Shown piece after piece: positions 40,551 through 49,327 of a DNA stretch of 64,000 nucleotides. The number at the start of each line of letters is the position of its first letter. Position 1 is the first letter of the stretch. The notes beneath the pieces were generated by a model. It was given only the letters and a program-made list of their open reading frames with translations. It made no database searches and was not told the DNA's origin. This stretch comes from Methylocystis echinoides (lineage in GTDB: Bacteria; Pseudomonadota; Alphaproteobacteria; Rhizobiales; Beijerinckiaceae). The translations under genes were made by a program, and so were the position numbers. The DNA lies in assembly GCF_040687965.1 (NCBI RefSeq), contig NZ_CP156084.1, forward strand, positions 1,006,501 through 1,070,500. Direction: 5' to 3'.

Positions 40551-40862
40551 TCAGTTGCCGTCGAAAAGCTGGCCCGCCTCGGTGTACCAGGTCGGATCAT
40601 AGCCATTGCGCTGTTCGAGAAAATAATTGTCGTTGTTGTGCGCGTCGGGCTGGAGATTGCCCGTCGCCGGATTGCCGGCGCCGTCATCGAGCCAGTTCTT
40701 GTTGCTCGTCAAATCCTTGGGCAGCGGGATGGCGTTGGGATCGGCCGCCGCCTGAGGCGCAACGCGCACCCCGGCCTTGCGGGATTTCGCCCATGCGGCG
40801 TCGCCGGCGGCGAGCCCCGTCGACAAAGCGAGGCAGAGGGACAGAAAAACGGCGCGGCGCAT
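40551..40862 (-). CDS. Small secreted protein of unknown function
   Basis: 103 residues with a signal peptide (MRRAVFLSLCLALSTGLAAG..., cleavage near residue 25, AWA). The mature part is polar and short, with NNDNYFLEQRNGYDPTWYTEAGQLFDGN at its end (residues 76-103) and no motif I know. I prefer the start at 40862 because GGGAG lies six bases upstream; the frame is open seven codons further. It lies 59 bases downstream of purH on the same strand and could be co-transcribed. Confidence 0.6.
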   Translation of the reverse strand: MRRAVFLSLCLALSTGLAAGDAAWAKSRKAGVRVAPQAAADPNAIPLPKDLTSNKNWLDDGAGNPATGNLQPDAHNNDNYFLEQRNGYDPTWYTEAGQLFDGN

Positions 40863-40921
40863 GTTGAACTCCCGAGAATACAAATATTGAGCGCACCTTA
40901 TCCGAGACAGGGACGCCTGCG

Positions 40922-42514
40922 CTAGTGCCGGAAGTGCCGCACGCCGGTAAAGACCATGGCGAGGCCCTGTTCATCCGCCGCGGCGATGACGTCCTTGTCG
41001 TTGATCGAGCCGCCCGGCTGAATGACGGCGGTCGCGCCGGCCGCCGCCGCGGCGAGCAGGCCGTCAGCGAAGGGGAAGAAGGCGTCGGAAGCGACGACCG
41101 ACCCTCTCGCGAAACTCTCGCTCGATCCCGCCGCCTGCGCCGCCTCTGCGGCTTTATGGGCGGCGATGCGCGAACTGTCGACGCGCGACATCTGCCCGGC
41201 GCCGACGCCCACCGTCGCCAGGTCCTTCGCGTAAACAATGGCGTTGGACTTCACATGCTTGACGACGCGATAGGCGAATTTCAGATCGGCGAGCTCCTGT
41301 TCGGACGGCGCGCGCTTCGTCACGACCTTCAGCGCCATGTCGTCGACCACCGCATTGTCGCGCGATTGCGCGAGAAAGCCGCCCGCGACGCTGCGATAGG
41401 CGAGGCCGGCGGCGCGCGGGTCCGGCAGGCCGCCGGTGAGCAACAGGCGCAAATTCTTTTTCGCGCCGACGATCTCGATCGCTTCGTCTTCGGCTTCCGG
41501 CGCGATGATCACCTCGGTGAAGATCTTTACGATCTCGCGCGCAGCCTGAGCGTCGAGCTTGCGATTGAGCGCGACGACGCCTCCGAAGGCGGAGACCGGA
41601 TCGCAGCGCAGCGCCTTGCGATAGGCTTCCTCCAGCGACGCGCCTTCCGCGACGCCGCAGGGGTTCGCGTGTTTGACGATGACGACGGCGGCCGCGCGCG
41701 CGGGATCGAATTCCGCGACGCATTCGAAAGCCGCGTCCGTGTCGTTGACATTATTGTAGGAGAGCTGCTTGCCCTGCGCCTGCCGCGCCGTGGCGACGCC
41801 GGGCCGCGCCTCGCCGGTGAGATAAAAGCCCGCCGCCTGATGCGGATTTTCGCCGTAACGCATCGGCTCCGACAGTCGCCCGCCGAAGGCGCGCACCGGC
41901 GGCGCGGCGTCGCCGATCTCCTGCGCGAGCCAATTGGAGATCGCCGCGTCATAGGCCGCGGTGCGGGCGAAGGCCTTCTGCGCCAGCCGCCGGCGCGTCG
42001 CGCTCAGCGTCGCGCCGCCCGTCGCCGCCATTTCGTCGATGACCGCAGCGTAATCGGAAGGGTCGACCACCACGGCGACGTCGTCGTGGTTCTTCGACGC
42101 GGCGCGGATCATCGCCGGGCCGCCGATGTCGATATTCTCCACGCATTCATCGAAGGGCGCGCCCTTCGCGAGCGTCGCCTCGAAGGGATAGAGATTGACG
42201 ACGAGAAGGTCGATCGGGCGGATGTCATGCGCCAGCATCGCCGCTTCATGCTCGGGATTCTCGCGGATCGCCAGCAAGCCGCCATGCACCTTGGGGTGCA
42301 ACGTCTTGAGCCGGCCGTCCATCATCTCGGGAAAATGCGTGAGGTCGGAAATATCCTTGACGGCGAGGCCCGCGTCGGCCAGCGCCTTGCGCGTGCCGCC
42401 CGTCGAGACGAGTTCGACGCCATGGCCGGCGAGCGCGCGCGCGAATTCGACGAGCCCCGTCTTGTCGGAGACGGAGAGAAGCGCTCGCGCGACTTTACGC
42501 TGATCGACCGGCAT
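40922..42514 (-). CDS. purH: Bifunctional AICAR transformylase/IMP cyclohydrolase
   Basis: Catalyses the last two steps of purine (IMP) synthesis. 530 residues: an N-terminal MGS-like cyclohydrolase domain (1 to about 195, [27 protein letters not shown]) and a C-terminal transformylase domain ([15 protein letters not shown] and SNAIVYAKD). A strong AAGGAGG lies before the ATG. The upstream gene on the same strand is the heparinase-like one, 63 bases away, so the two may be in one transcript. Confidence 0.97.
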   Translation of the reverse strand: MPVDQRKVARALLSVSDKTGLVEFARALAGHGVELVSTGGTRKALADAGLAVKDISDLTHFPEMMDGRLKTLHPKVHGGLLAIRENPEHEAAMLAHDIRPIDLLVVNLYPFEATLAKGAPFDECVENIDIGGPAMIRAASKNHDDVAVVVDPSDYAAVIDEMAATGGATLSATRRRLAQKAFARTAAYDAAISNWLAQEIGDAAPPVRAFGGRLSEPMRYGENPHQAAGFYLTGEARPGVATARQAQGKQLSYNNVNDTDAAFECVAEFDPARAAAVVIVKHANPCGVAEGASLEEAYRKALRCDPVSAFGGVVALNRKLDAQAAREIVKIFTEVIIAPEAEDEAIEIVGAKKNLRLLLTGGLPDPRAAGLAYRSVAGGFLAQSRDNAVVDDMALKVVTKRAPSEQELADLKFAYRVVKHVKSNAIVYAKDLATVGVGAGQMSRVDSSRIAAHKAAEAAQAAGSSESFARGSVVASDAFFPFADGLLAAAAAGATAVIQPGGSINDKDVIAAADEQGLAMVFTGVRHFRH

Positions 42515-42577
42515 GTTGCGAAGTCCTCCTTGTGGAATGGGCCGCGCTTACCACACATCCACAGGCGGCGGAACCGG

Positions 42578-44248
42578 TCAGACCCGCTGGAACGACCAGC
42601 TCACCTCCGCCCCCGGCGCGGCCTTTCCGCGCAGCACGATCTGGAGGCATTTGCGCGCGCCGCCGGACGCGGCGAAAAATATGCTCTCGTCGAGCTGCGG
42701 AAAGGCGCCCTCGGCCTCGAAAATCAGGGTCTCGCCGCTCGCCAGCGCCACTTCCACCGCCTCCCCCAGCGGCGTCGCGCGCGCACGCGGATGCAGGTGG
42801 AAGCGCACGGCGAATTCAATTTCCCCCGCCTCCCGGCGTCCGCCCTCGGCGGCGCGCAGACGGTCGCAGCCGGAAAGGGTCGCGGCGTCGGCGGAAAGCA
42901 CGATTTCGCGAGCGTGGACGAGGCCGAAATCGCGGGCGTAGCCGTCGTGCGACAGCATGAGCGTCGTCCCGCTCGACGCGTCGCGCCGCTCCGCCTCGAC
43001 ATGCCGGGGGCCCGCGACGATCCGACCGCCGCGCCCGCCGCGCGCGTCCTTCGGCGCGACGCGGGCGGAGGAGCGGTCGTCGATGACGAGCGTCGAATGG
43101 GCGGCCGTGGCGCGCGCCATGTCGCGCAAATCCTCATGCGGGGGCGACGGCGCGCCGCAATTGACGACGACCCGCTCCGGGCCGAGCGAATATTCGAAAG
43201 AGAGGCAGCCCGCATGCGCGGCGCGAGAGAACTCCGGCGGCGGCGGCGGCCCTGAATCGACGATGACGACCGCATCCTGCGCAATGAGGCGCTGATAGCC
43301 CGAATAAGGGGCCTTCAGCGGCGGCGCGCCGCGCGTATCTTCACTGGCGAGCACATTGGCGACGCGATCGAGCTCGGTCACGCCCATGCCGTTGAACAGC
43401 GCCAGCGAGTTGTCGCCATGCTGCATCATGCGCAGCGCCGGCATCATGCGGTCGATGGCGCGCATCATGGCGGCGGGCGTCTGCAGCCCGCGCGCGGCGA
43501 GAACCTGACGCAGCGGCAGAAGATCGAGCAGGAGATCGACCGCCACCTGAGGGTTGCGGCTGATATGCCCCCCGTCGGGCAAGACCTGACGCTCGAGCTC
43601 GGCCGACAGGAGGCGCGACACTTGCGGCGCGATCTTTCGGCCCGTATCCGCGCAGACGGCGAACTCCGCCAGCGCGATGGCGCAAAAGGCGCGGTCGGCG
43701 CCTTCCGCCCGGCCGGTGGCGAGCGCACGCCACAGGAGGCGCGCGCCATGGGCCAGAGCCTGCATGAAGGCGTCGTAGAATTCTGGCTCGGCGCCGTCCA
43801 GCAGGACGGGCGATTGCGCGAAGAACGACATGAGCCGCCGCGCCGCCACGGCGGGCTCCAGCGCCGGATCTTCGGGCGAGAATCTTTTGATCGCGAGAAA
43901 TTCCGCGACGAGCGCCCGCGCATTGGCCTGGGCGAGCGCCTTATCGGCCGAGCGCAAATGCCTCAACCAGGAAAAGCCCGTGAGGGCCCGCCGCCAGGCG
44001 GGCGAGGGCGGCGTCAGCGCGAAGGGCGACGCGCCGTAGCTTTGCGCCGTCTTGCCGGCAAAGGAGAAATAGCCCGCATAGATTTCGTCCGCGACGGTCG
44101 GATCGGCCGTCCGAACGTCGGGCGGGGCGATCCGCAGCCGCTCGGGCGGCGCAATCGCCATGGATTTGACCATGTGATAGGGCGCGCTCGCGCGCCGCGC
44201 GAATGTCTTCGCCGCGAAAGCGCCCACGAGCCGCATCCGATCGCGCAA
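42578..44248 (-). CDS. Heparinase II/III family protein
   Basis: 556 residues. An all-helical toroid domain in the N-terminal half (SWLRHLRSADKALAQANARALVAEFL; RQVLPDGGHISRNPQVAVDLLLDLLPLR) and a beta-sandwich C-terminal half starting near residue 330 (FEYSLGPERVVVNCG, HSTLVIDDRSSARV) match the heparinase II/III build. Bacteria of this group rarely degrade heparin; the true substrate is unknown and may be a cell-surface polysaccharide. It lies just upstream of purH, an arrangement I recall from other Hyphomicrobiales. The ATG at 44248 or one four codons later may be used. Confidence 0.8.
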   Translation of the reverse strand: MRDRMRLVGAFAAKTFARRASAPYHMVKSMAIAPPERLRIAPPDVRTADPTVADEIYAGYFSFAGKTAQSYGASPFALTPPSPAWRRALTGFSWLRHLRSADKALAQANARALVAEFLAIKRFSPEDPALEPAVAARRLMSFFAQSPVLLDGAEPEFYDAFMQALAHGARLLWRALATGRAEGADRAFCAIALAEFAVCADTGRKIAPQVSRLLSAELERQVLPDGGHISRNPQVAVDLLLDLLPLRQVLAARGLQTPAAMMRAIDRMMPALRMMQHGDNSLALFNGMGVTELDRVANVLASEDTRGAPPLKAPYSGYQRLIAQDAVVIVDSGPPPPPEFSRAAHAGCLSFEYSLGPERVVVNCGAPSPPHEDLRDMARATAAHSTLVIDDRSSARVAPKDARGGRGGRIVAGPRHVEAERRDASSGTTLMLSHDGYARDFGLVHAREIVLSADAATLSGCDRLRAAEGGRREAGEIEFAVRFHLHPRARATPLGEAVEVALASGETLIFEAEGAFPQLDESIFFAASGGARKCLQIVLRGKAAPGAEVSWSFQRV

Positions 44249-44527
44249 ACCGCCGTTCAGGTCCGATCCTCCGATTCGCCGCCGCCTTCGCGGCAGGCGA
44301 TGACTTGCTTAGAGCGTTTCTCGGCCCCGTGACAGATGCGAAGCGCGCACGTCTGTTTATATACGATCTTCGCGGCTTAGCGAATTTGCGGCTTCTCCAC
44401 GCCAAGGCGCCGCTCGGCGTTCTAACCGCTCGCGCCTTGCGCCAGGGACTCGGGGAGAGAGCCCGTCGCTTGAAAACGCGCCGACGGAAATGGCAATGTC
44501 GGGCCGACACCTTGGAGGAGGATCTTA

Positions 44528-45061
44528 ATGCCGCTTTACACGCTCGACGGCGTCGCGCCGCGCCTGCCCGGTTCGGGGCGCTATTACGTCGCGCCGGGCG
44601 CGCATCTGATCGGCCGCGTCGAGCTGCAGGAAGACGCCAATGTCTGGTTCAACTGCGTGCTGCGCGGCGACAACGAATGGATCACGATCGGCGCGCGAAC
44701 GAATATTCAGGACAACAGCATCCTGCACACCGATATGGGCTACCCGCTCGACATCGGCGCCGACTGCACGATCGGCCACAATGTCATCCTGCACGGCTGC
44801 ACGATCGGCGACGGCAGCCTGATTGGCATGGGCGCGACCATCCTGAATGGCGCGAAGATCGGCAAGAACTGCCTCGTCGGCGCCAATGCGCTGGTGACGG
44901 GGGGCAAGGAATATCCCGATAATTCGCTTATCGTCGGCTCGCCGGCGAAAATCCTGCGCGAATTGGGCGAGGAATCGCGGGCGGCCCATCTCGAGTCAGC
45001 CAAGCATTACGTCGAGAACGGGCGGCGTTATGTAAAGGGGCTGGTCGAGATCGTCTCCTGA
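44528..45061 (+). CDS. Gamma-carbonic anhydrase-like hexapeptide-repeat protein
   Basis: 177 residues forming a left-handed beta-helix of hexapeptide repeats with a C-terminal helix. His67, His84 and His89 stand at zinc-ligand places (HTDMG, GHNVILHG). The catalytic Glu residues of archaeal Cam are not obvious, as in most bacterial relatives (YrdA/PaaY type), so carbonic anhydrase activity is uncertain. GGAGGAGG precedes the ATG. Convergent with the cysteine-peptidase gene; only seven bases separate the ends. Confidence 0.85.
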   Translation: MPLYTLDGVAPRLPGSGRYYVAPGAHLIGRVELQEDANVWFNCVLRGDNEWITIGARTNIQDNSILHTDMGYPLDIGADCTIGHNVILHGCTIGDGSLIGMGATILNGAKIGKNCLVGANALVTGGKEYPDNSLIVGSPAKILRELGEESRAAHLESAKHYVENGRRYVKGLVEIVS

Positions 45062-45068
45062 CGGGAGC

Positions 45069-45692
45069 TTATTTCGCCACATACATCGGCGCGCTCGTCG
45101 GGGCGCCGATCGACACCCACACATTGGGGTTTTCCTGCGACTGCCGCTTGACGAAGCGGTAGCCGGCGCGCATCCAGGGCTTCACCTCGTCGGCGAGATT
45201 GTCGAGCACGAAATCGCCGCGGCTGGTGCGCACGAGCAATACCGCGTGGCCGTCGCCACGCGCGTCCTTGACGACCGTCATCAGCAGCGCGGCGCGGGGA
45301 AAACCCGCTTCCATCAGCATCCGACGCTTCAGCAGCGCATAATCTTCGCAATCGCCTTTGTTGTCGCCGGGATAATCCCAAGCGTCGGGAACGCCCCCGT
45401 GATCGGCGTCGGCGACGGGATCGACCTTGGCGTTCACGCCGGCGTTGATCTTCTCGATCTTCTGGAACGTTGCCGGCGTCAGATCGATCGCCTCCGGCGC
45501 GCCCTGCGCCTCGTCGCATTCGCCCCCGTAGCGCTGGCAGAAATCCACCCAGCCAAAGGGCACGCTGGTCTCGGGTCCGAGCGGCGAGAGGGAAGAAACG
45601 GGCAGACGATTGCCGGCGGCGGCCGGAAACGCGGCGCCCGAGGCGAAAAAGCCAAGAACCAGAATCTTTGCAGCCTCACGCAGGACACACAT
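45069..45692 (-). CDS. Transglutaminase-like cysteine peptidase (BTLCP), copy 1
   Basis: An exported 207-residue protein of the bacterial transglutaminase-like cysteine peptidase family (PF06035, C93). Signal peptide 1 to about 26. The triad is Cys115 (KGDCEDYALLKR), His149 (GDGHAVLLV) and Asp164 (FVLDNLADEV). Relatives include LapG, which cleaves surface adhesins, but no LapD partner is present here. It is a close paralogue of the next gene, with the same residue numbering for the triad. CtrA-type boxes lie just upstream. Confidence 0.9.
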   Translation of the reverse strand: MCVLREAAKILVLGFFASGAAFPAAAGNRLPVSSLSPLGPETSVPFGWVDFCQRYGGECDEAQGAPEAIDLTPATFQKIEKINAGVNAKVDPVADADHGGVPDAWDYPGDNKGDCEDYALLKRRMLMEAGFPRAALLMTVVKDARGDGHAVLLVRTSRGDFVLDNLADEVKPWMRAGYRFVKRQSQENPNVWVSIGAPTSAPMYVAK

Positions 45693-45693
45693 T

Positions 45694-45782
45694 TTAACGC
45701 AACCCTAACCGCCAACCCGTCGTTAAGGAATTTTTAACGAGTGGGGCGGCTTTGCCAAGGCCTGCGTTAAGGGGTTCTTAAC
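45694..45782 (-). promoter_or_regulatory. Cluster of CtrA-type boxes upstream of BTLCP copy 1
   Basis: Two exact TTAA-N7-TTAAC sites (45723-45738 and 45767-45782, 44 bases apart, about four helical turns) and a third with one mismatch (45694-45709) right at the start codon. They lie within 90 bases upstream of the first cysteine-peptidase gene. CtrA binding is inferred from the consensus; the density makes chance unlikely in GC-rich DNA. Confidence 0.6.
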
Positions 45783-45870
45783 TTATGGTTTACGGCGGGG
45801 CCGGCGCGACGCGCCGCGCCGGCCTGTTCTATCGAGAAATGATTATTGTCCGCCAAGCCGCGAAAACCTT

Positions 45871-46500
45871 TCAGCGTTCGTTCGCCACATAGGCGGGGGC
45901 GGTCGTCGGCGCGCCAATGGCGACCCAGACATTCGGGTTTTCCTGCGACTGGCGTTTCACGAAGCGGTACGGCGTCTGCGTCCAGGGCCTGACCTCGTCG
46001 GTCAAATTGTCGAGGACGTATTCGCCTCGATTGGTGCGGATCGTCAGCACCGAATGGCCGTCGCCGTTCTTTTCCTTCACCACCGTCATGAGCAGCGCCT
46101 CGCGCGGAAAGCCCTCCTCGATCAGCATGCGCCGCTTGAGCAAGGCGTAATCCTCGCAGTCGCCCTTGCCGTCGGTGGGATAATCCCAGGCGTCGACGGC
46201 CGCCCAATGATCCTTGTCGGTGACGGGCGCGATGGTCTTGTTCACCCAGTCGTTGATGCGGGCGATCTTGCGCAACGCTGCGGCGGTGAAGTCGATGTCG
46301 TGCGGGGCCGTCGTCTCCTCTGGGCATTCGCCGCGATAGCGGTTGCAGAAATCTACCCAGCCAAACGGCACGCTCGTCTCCGGCCCGAGCGCCGCATAAC
46401 TCGAGAGCTCCGTCCCGGCGAAGCTCGTCGCCGCCTGAGCGAGCAGCGCCGCGCCGCTCAATCCAAGAGCCACAACCGTTTTGACGACCACGCCCCGCAT
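45871..46500 (-). CDS. Transglutaminase-like cysteine peptidase (BTLCP), copy 2
   Basis: 209 residues, same family and layout as its neighbour: signal peptide (1 to about 29), ETSVPFGWVDFC near residue 41, and triad Cys115, His149, Asp164 at identical positions. The two differ mostly in the signal peptide and in residues 60-110. A tandem duplication is the simplest origin. Its upstream region differs: no CtrA full site, but an AT-rich inverted repeat. Confidence 0.9.
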   Translation of the reverse strand: MRGVVVKTVVALGLSGAALLAQAATSFAGTELSSYAALGPETSVPFGWVDFCNRYRGECPEETTAPHDIDFTAAALRKIARINDWVNKTIAPVTDKDHWAAVDAWDYPTDGKGDCEDYALLKRRMLIEEGFPREALLMTVVKEKNGDGHSVLTIRTNRGEYVLDNLTDEVRPWTQTPYRFVKRQSQENPNVWVAIGAPTTAPAYVANER

Positions 46501-46615
46501 GACCCGCCTCCATTCGATGAGGCGAGAATAGGGTTCCAGTTTTGCTGTCCATCAAAGTAATTCGGCCGCATTTTACACGATTTCGTTCAGAACTGCGCGG
46601 CTTTACGGTAAGTAT

Positions 46616-46644
46616 AATTTTATGCGACCAAAAAGCATAAAATT
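46616..46644. promoter_or_regulatory. AT-rich inverted repeat upstream of BTLCP copy 2
   Basis: A perfect 10-bp inverted repeat (AATTTTATGC at 46616-46625, GCATAAAATT at 46635-46644) with a nine-base centre, about 116 bases upstream of the start codon. It is unusually AT-rich for this genome. It could be a repressor operator or a weak terminator for the porin gene upstream. Confidence 0.4.
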
Positions 46645-46745
46645 CGATGTTTTCCTCCAAATAGCTGATTTTCAATAGCTTTAGCGAGAACCTCCGGGAC
46701 GGCGGGAGGCGATGCGCTTTTCTTGATCTCGACTTGGGCAGGGGT

Positions 46746-46778
46746 CCGTTAACGCCGCGGCCGGCGGCTGGTTAACGG
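46746..46778. repeat. Inverted repeat with GTTAAC ends downstream of the porin gene
   Basis: CCGTTAAC (46746-46753) and GTTAACGG (46771-46778) enclose a GC-rich inner palindrome. No T-run follows on the minus strand, so it is not a classical terminator, though it lies 64 bases past the mipA-like stop codon. The GTTAAC halves resemble CtrA half-sites. Confidence 0.4.
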
Positions 46779-46841
46779 GCTGGGAGGGCGTCAATTTTTG
46801 TGGCGCGGATGTGGCGAAAATCTGGAGCCGGCGGGTCCCGG

Positions 46842-47693
46842 TCAGAAGACCTTGGGCAATTGCGGCGCCTCGGGCAGATAGGCCGCTGGGTCCACGATGA
46901 AGGAGCGGGAGACGGCGAGACCGGCGTTGAACTGGTTGCGCGAGCCGATCACATTGGGGATGGGGCTCGAGCCGACGCTGCCGAGCAGGCGCTGGCCGCC
47001 GCCATAGATCGACACGCTGGTCAATTCGTTGATGTCGTAGCGCGCCGTCGCCATGCCGCCGGCGGCGGTGAAGCCGCCGGTCGCCGAATAGGGCGTCAAC
47101 CGCCCATTCAGCGTCGCCTCCAGGGGCGTGACCGAAAAGTAAGCGTTCGCGTAGGCGTTGTCGCCGAAATTCAGCCGCGGGCCGACCGAGAGCCGGAACG
47201 GGCCGAGCGTCTCATAGGCGTCGGCGTAAAAGGCCGCGACGAAACCCTTGTGCCCGTCGACGCCCTGCCGCATCTCGGCTCGAACGCGGAAATGGTCGAA
47301 GGGATAAACTTCGACGAAGCCGCCGATCTCATGGGTCAGGCCGACCCGGCGCATGCCGAACAGCCCGTCGCGCTGGCCGCGCTGAAACACGAAGTTCGCA
47401 ACCGGGCCGGCTTTCAGATAGCCGAGGTCGATCAGATCGAGGCCGAAGCCCTCGTCGGGCGTCGAGAAGCTTTCCGGCTCCCCCACCCGCCGGAACGAGA
47501 CGGAGGGGAAGGGATAGGGCCGCACCTGGCCGGACCCCGGAAAACTCGGCGTGATCGCGCCAATGACGCTGACCGTCACGATCCAGCCTCGGGCGTCCGT
47601 CTTTGGCGGCGGAACCAGATCGGCGGCGACGCCAGCGCCGCCGAACCCGAGCGACGCCGCGCCCCAGACCAGAATTGTCGCCCCGAATCGCAA
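46842..47693 (-). CDS. MipA/OmpV family outer-membrane protein
   Basis: 283 residues with a signal peptide (MLRFGATILVWGAASLGFGGAGVAA) and a beta-barrel mature part (alternating aromatic/polar strands, for example GWIVTVSVIGAITPSFPG, VRPYPFPSVSFRR) ending in Phe, the usual signal for outer-membrane insertion. MipA was named for scaffolding of wall enzymes, but most relatives have no proven role. The start is set at a TTG that begins the signal peptide; the frame is open to 47972 but that stretch is Arg-rich and unlike a protein. The start is the weak point. Confidence 0.8.
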   Translation of the reverse strand: MRFGATILVWGAASLGFGGAGVAADLVPPPKTDARGWIVTVSVIGAITPSFPGSGQVRPYPFPSVSFRRVGEPESFSTPDEGFGLDLIDLGYLKAGPVANFVFQRGQRDGLFGMRRVGLTHEIGGFVEVYPFDHFRVRAEMRQGVDGHKGFVAAFYADAYETLGPFRLSVGPRLNFGDNAYANAYFSVTPLEATLNGRLTPYSATGGFTAAGGMATARYDINELTSVSIYGGGQRLLGSVGSSPIPNVIGSRNQFNAGLAVSRSFIVDPAAYLPEAPQLPKVF

Positions 47694-47808
47694 GGAATTC
47701 AGCCCCGCTCCAGATTGTCTTGACGATTTCCTAACAATCCGAGCGCGGCTTGGCCACTGTCTACGAAGCGAAAAAAGCGCTTGTTGCGCTTTCGTCACAA
47801 TCCGTTCG

Positions 47809-48990
47809 CTAGCGGTAAAGCCAATCGTTGCGCCAGAGCATGCCGCGCCCGCCGAGGGCGCGAATGGCGAGGTCCCGGCCCGCCGCGCCCAGCCCGCCGA
47901 GGTGGAAGTAGTCGCCCTGCCGCCGCGATGCGCGCACGACGCGCGCGGCGCGGGCGAGGCGGCTCCTTTCATAGGTCGAAAAGGCGGTCTCGATGCGCAC
48001 GCCGAGCTGGAGAAAGGCGCGCCCCAACGCCTCGGCGTCCTCGATGGCCTGCGCCGCGCCCTGCGCCAGGAAGGGAACCATCGGATGCGCGGCGTCGCCG
48101 AGAAGCGTTACGGCGCCCCTGCTCCAGAATTTCAACGGCGGACGGGCGAACAGCGGCCAGTGACGCCACGCTGCGCCGGCCTCGATGAGGGCGACGAGCT
48201 CCGGCGCCGGTCGATAGCGCTCCATCGTCCGGGCGAGCGTCGCCCCGTCGAGGGAAAGAATGGCCGCCCCGTCGCCCTGGCGCGGCGTCGAAACGATCAC
48301 GACGACATTGATGACCGCGCCGTCGCGCAGCGGATAATGGACGACATGGGCGCCCGGCAACAGCCAGAGATTGTTCTCGCGGGCGCGCAGCGCGGCGGAA
48401 GCGGCCTCGGCCGGCACGAGCGCGCGCCAGGCGGTGAGGCCGGAATAGAAAGGCGCGTCGCGTTCGGTCGGCAGCAGATGGCCGCGCACGGCCGAACGCT
48501 GCCCGTCGGCGCCGACGAGGCCGGAAGCCGTGATCTCCTCGACGCCCGCCTCCCCATGGACCCGCAGGCGCACCATCCCGTCGCGATCGTCGAAATCGCC
48601 GACTCGCGCGCCGGTCCGAATTTCAATCGCCGGGTGGGCGCTTGCGGCGTCCAACAGGACTTGCTGGAGATCGGCGCGGTGGTAGACGCGAAAGGGCGCG
48701 CCATAGCGGGCGCGGGCGCCGGCGAGATCGAGCCGCGCCAGAACGGTTCCGTCGCGCCCGCGCCGGACGTTGATCGCCTGCGGCTGCAGCGCCACGGGGG
48801 CGAGCGCGGCCTCGAGACCGAGGCCGGCAAGGATGCGGCCGGCGTTGGGCGCGATCTGCAGGCCGGCGCCGACCTCCTCGATTCTGGCGGCCCGCTCCAC
48901 GAGCAAGACGCGCCGGCCGGCGCGCGCGACGGCGAGCGCCGCGCTCAGACCGCCGATTCCGGCGCCCGCAATGACGATGGGGGCGCTCAC
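47809..48990 (-). CDS. FAD-dependent monooxygenase (salicylate hydroxylase-like)
   Basis: 393 residues of the class A flavoprotein monooxygenase fold. GAGIGGLSAALAVARAG (9-25) binds the ADP of FAD, the middle segment GLVGADGQRSAVR is the DG motif, and LLGDAAHPMVPFLAQGA is the second FAD motif. Family members hydroxylate aromatic acids or related compounds using NAD(P)H and O2. The substrate is unknown here and no aromatic-degradation gene is nearby. The zinc-finger protein gene starts just upstream on the same strand, 15 bases away. Confidence 0.87.
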   Translation of the reverse strand: MSAPIVIAGAGIGGLSAALAVARAGRRVLLVERAARIEEVGAGLQIAPNAGRILAGLGLEAALAPVALQPQAINVRRGRDGTVLARLDLAGARARYGAPFRVYHRADLQQVLLDAASAHPAIEIRTGARVGDFDDRDGMVRLRVHGEAGVEEITASGLVGADGQRSAVRGHLLPTERDAPFYSGLTAWRALVPAEAASAALRARENNLWLLPGAHVVHYPLRDGAVINVVVIVSTPRQGDGAAILSLDGATLARTMERYRPAPELVALIEAGAAWRHWPLFARPPLKFWSRGAVTLLGDAAHPMVPFLAQGAAQAIEDAEALGRAFLQLGVRIETAFSTYERSRLARAARVVRASRRQGDYFHLGGLGAAGRDLAIRALGGRGMLWRNDWLYR

Positions 48991-49005
48991 GCCGGAGCGA
49001 CCGCC

Positions 49006-49251
49006 TCAGGCCGGCTCTTCAGCGTGATAGACGCATTCTTTCGGCTCGGCGCCGCCGTGCAGGGACGCGTCAAAGACAAAGAGCGTCGAGCAATAGGGGC
49101 AGACCGCCTGCGTGTCGGCGCCCATGTCGATATAGACATGCGGATGGTCGAAGGGCGGCAGCGCGCCGATGCACATGAATTCCTTCGCCCCCACGCGAAT
49201 CTCTGCGACGCCGGGCGTATTGTGGAAATGGGGCGTGGAATGTTCGGCCAT
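49006..49251 (-). CDS. Zinc-finger (zf-CHCC) protein
   Basis: 81 residues with the CHCC zinc site: Cys27, the His pair near 36-38 and CPYC at about 51-54, as in the family that includes mitochondrial complex I subunit NDUFS6. It probably has a small role in respiratory-complex assembly or stability; direct evidence is lacking. It lies 15 bases upstream of the monooxygenase gene. Confidence 0.85.
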   Translation of the reverse strand: MAEHSTPHFHNTPGVAEIRVGAKEFMCIGALPPFDHPHVYIDMGADTQAVCPYCSTLFVFDASLHGGAEPKECVYHAEEPA

Positions 49252-49327
49252 GGTCCGCTTCTCTCGCTTGCCGCCGCGGGGGCGGCTCGATAAGGCTCCG
49301 CCCCCTATATTGCAGCGCCGCGCGCTT

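Noticed and set aside
42578-44248. A true heparin-degrading enzyme
   Set aside because: The fold fits heparinase II/III, but nothing in sequence or context points to glycosaminoglycan use; kept as a family-level call only.
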